Positions 6,732-6,952 of a stretch of DNA of 6,952 nucleotides are shown piece after piece. How positions within the stretch are numbered: the first letter of the stretch is position 1; each line of letters opens with the position of its first letter. Both the position numbers and the translations under genes were made by a program. The stretch comes from Verrucomicrobiia bacterium (GTDB lineage Bacteria > Verrucomicrobiota > Verrucomicrobiia > JABWAM01): the NCBI GenBank assembly GCA_013360985.1, contig JABWAM010000133.1, positions 1 to 6,952 of the forward strand. Direction: 5' to 3'. The notes beneath the pieces are model-generated. The model searched no databases and was not told where the DNA came from. It was given only the letters and a program-made list of their open reading frames with translations.

Positions 6732-6866
6732 ATGGAACCCTGGCTCAAGAACGCCCAATTGCGCAAGGAGGTCTGCAAGGGCCGATCCTTCAATCCCGAT
6801 GAGTTCGCAGTTCACCTGGATCGGGCGATCGTCAAGAAGGCTCCCGAGGCCCCAATCCCCGCGTAA
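6732..6866 (+). CDS. Possible small ORF, 44 residues, unrecognised
   Basis: ATG 6732 opens a 44-residue frame starting MEPWLKNAQLRKEV and ending APEAPIPA. An AAGGAG lies at 6717-6722, nine bases before the ATG, which is a plausible ribosome-binding site. The peptide is charged and probably helical for its first two thirds, with an Ala/Pro end; there is no signal peptide or membrane helix. I recognise no family. The same frame stays open upstream to 6681, just after a stop, so a longer form cannot be excluded. It begins 41 bases after the right arm of the inverted repeat, so it may be cargo, the remnant of a disrupted gene, or chance. Confidence 0.25.
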   Translation: MEPWLKNAQLRKEVCKGRSFNPDEFAVHLDRAIVKKAPEAPIPA

Positions 6867-6896
6867 GGCATAGGGAAACCCATCCTCAATCGAGAA

Positions 6897-6952
6897 ATGC
6901 GTGACGCTTCTACAACATTTTGTGGTGAAGCCGCTGCTGCGGCGCCGCCGGC
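6897..6952 (+). other. Possible 5' end of a further gene, cut by the window edge
   Basis: Frames stay open to the right edge from ATG 6897 (MRDASTTFCGEAAAAAPP) and from GTG 6901 or GTG 6925. The GTG 6925 version begins MKPLLRRRR, much like the basic start of the hydrolase signal peptide at 1596 (MKPSAARRR). Neither has a convincing Shine-Dalgarno sequence. Too little sequence is present to choose a frame or assign a product. Confidence 0.15.

Noticed and set aside
6585..6815. A 76-codon minus-strand frame across the repeat region
   Set aside because: Ser/Arg-rich product without recognisable motif, and it conflicts with the better-supported plus-strand small frame at 6732.

Overview
The window looks like a high-GC chromosomal stretch from a Verrucomicrobiota-type bacterium, or a close PVC relative; the assignment is an inference. 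It rests on three things found together: a PEP-CTERM sorting signal, a type II secretion-type pseudopilin with the H-X9-DG C-terminal motif, and a very large exported glycoside hydrolase with discoidin and jelly-roll modules followed by a LamG protein. All supported genes lie on the plus strand. No rRNA, tRNA, CRISPR array or intact insertion sequence was seen.

Layout: positions 1-726 hold the 3' part of a PEP-CTERM exported protein, cut at the left edge inside its signal peptide. Positions 742-1524 encode a pseudopilin-like protein. Positions 1596-5561 encode a 1321-residue secreted multidomain protein whose central part resembles a GH42-like (clan GH-A) TIM barrel; its best start is a GTG with a strong Shine-Dalgarno sequence, well downstream of the longest open frame's start. 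Positions 5582-6316 encode a secreted LamG/concanavalin-like protein. The gaps are 15, 71 and 20 bases, so the four genes may be cotranscribed. From 6317 to the right edge there is no confident gene. That stretch holds a near-perfect 20-base inverted repeat (6552-6571 / 6671-6690), several very short overlapping open frames, and a possible start of another gene at the edge.

How they may fit together (inference): all four products carry an export or surface-targeting signal, and two or three have jelly-roll or carbohydrate-binding-type folds. This suggests a small surface or periplasmic glycan-handling locus: the large hydrolase acts on a glycan, the LamG and PEP-CTERM proteins bind glycan or form an extracellular matrix, and the pseudopilin belongs to the expanded family often found near such genes in this phylum. 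No transporter, regulator or sulfatase is in the window to indicate the substrate.
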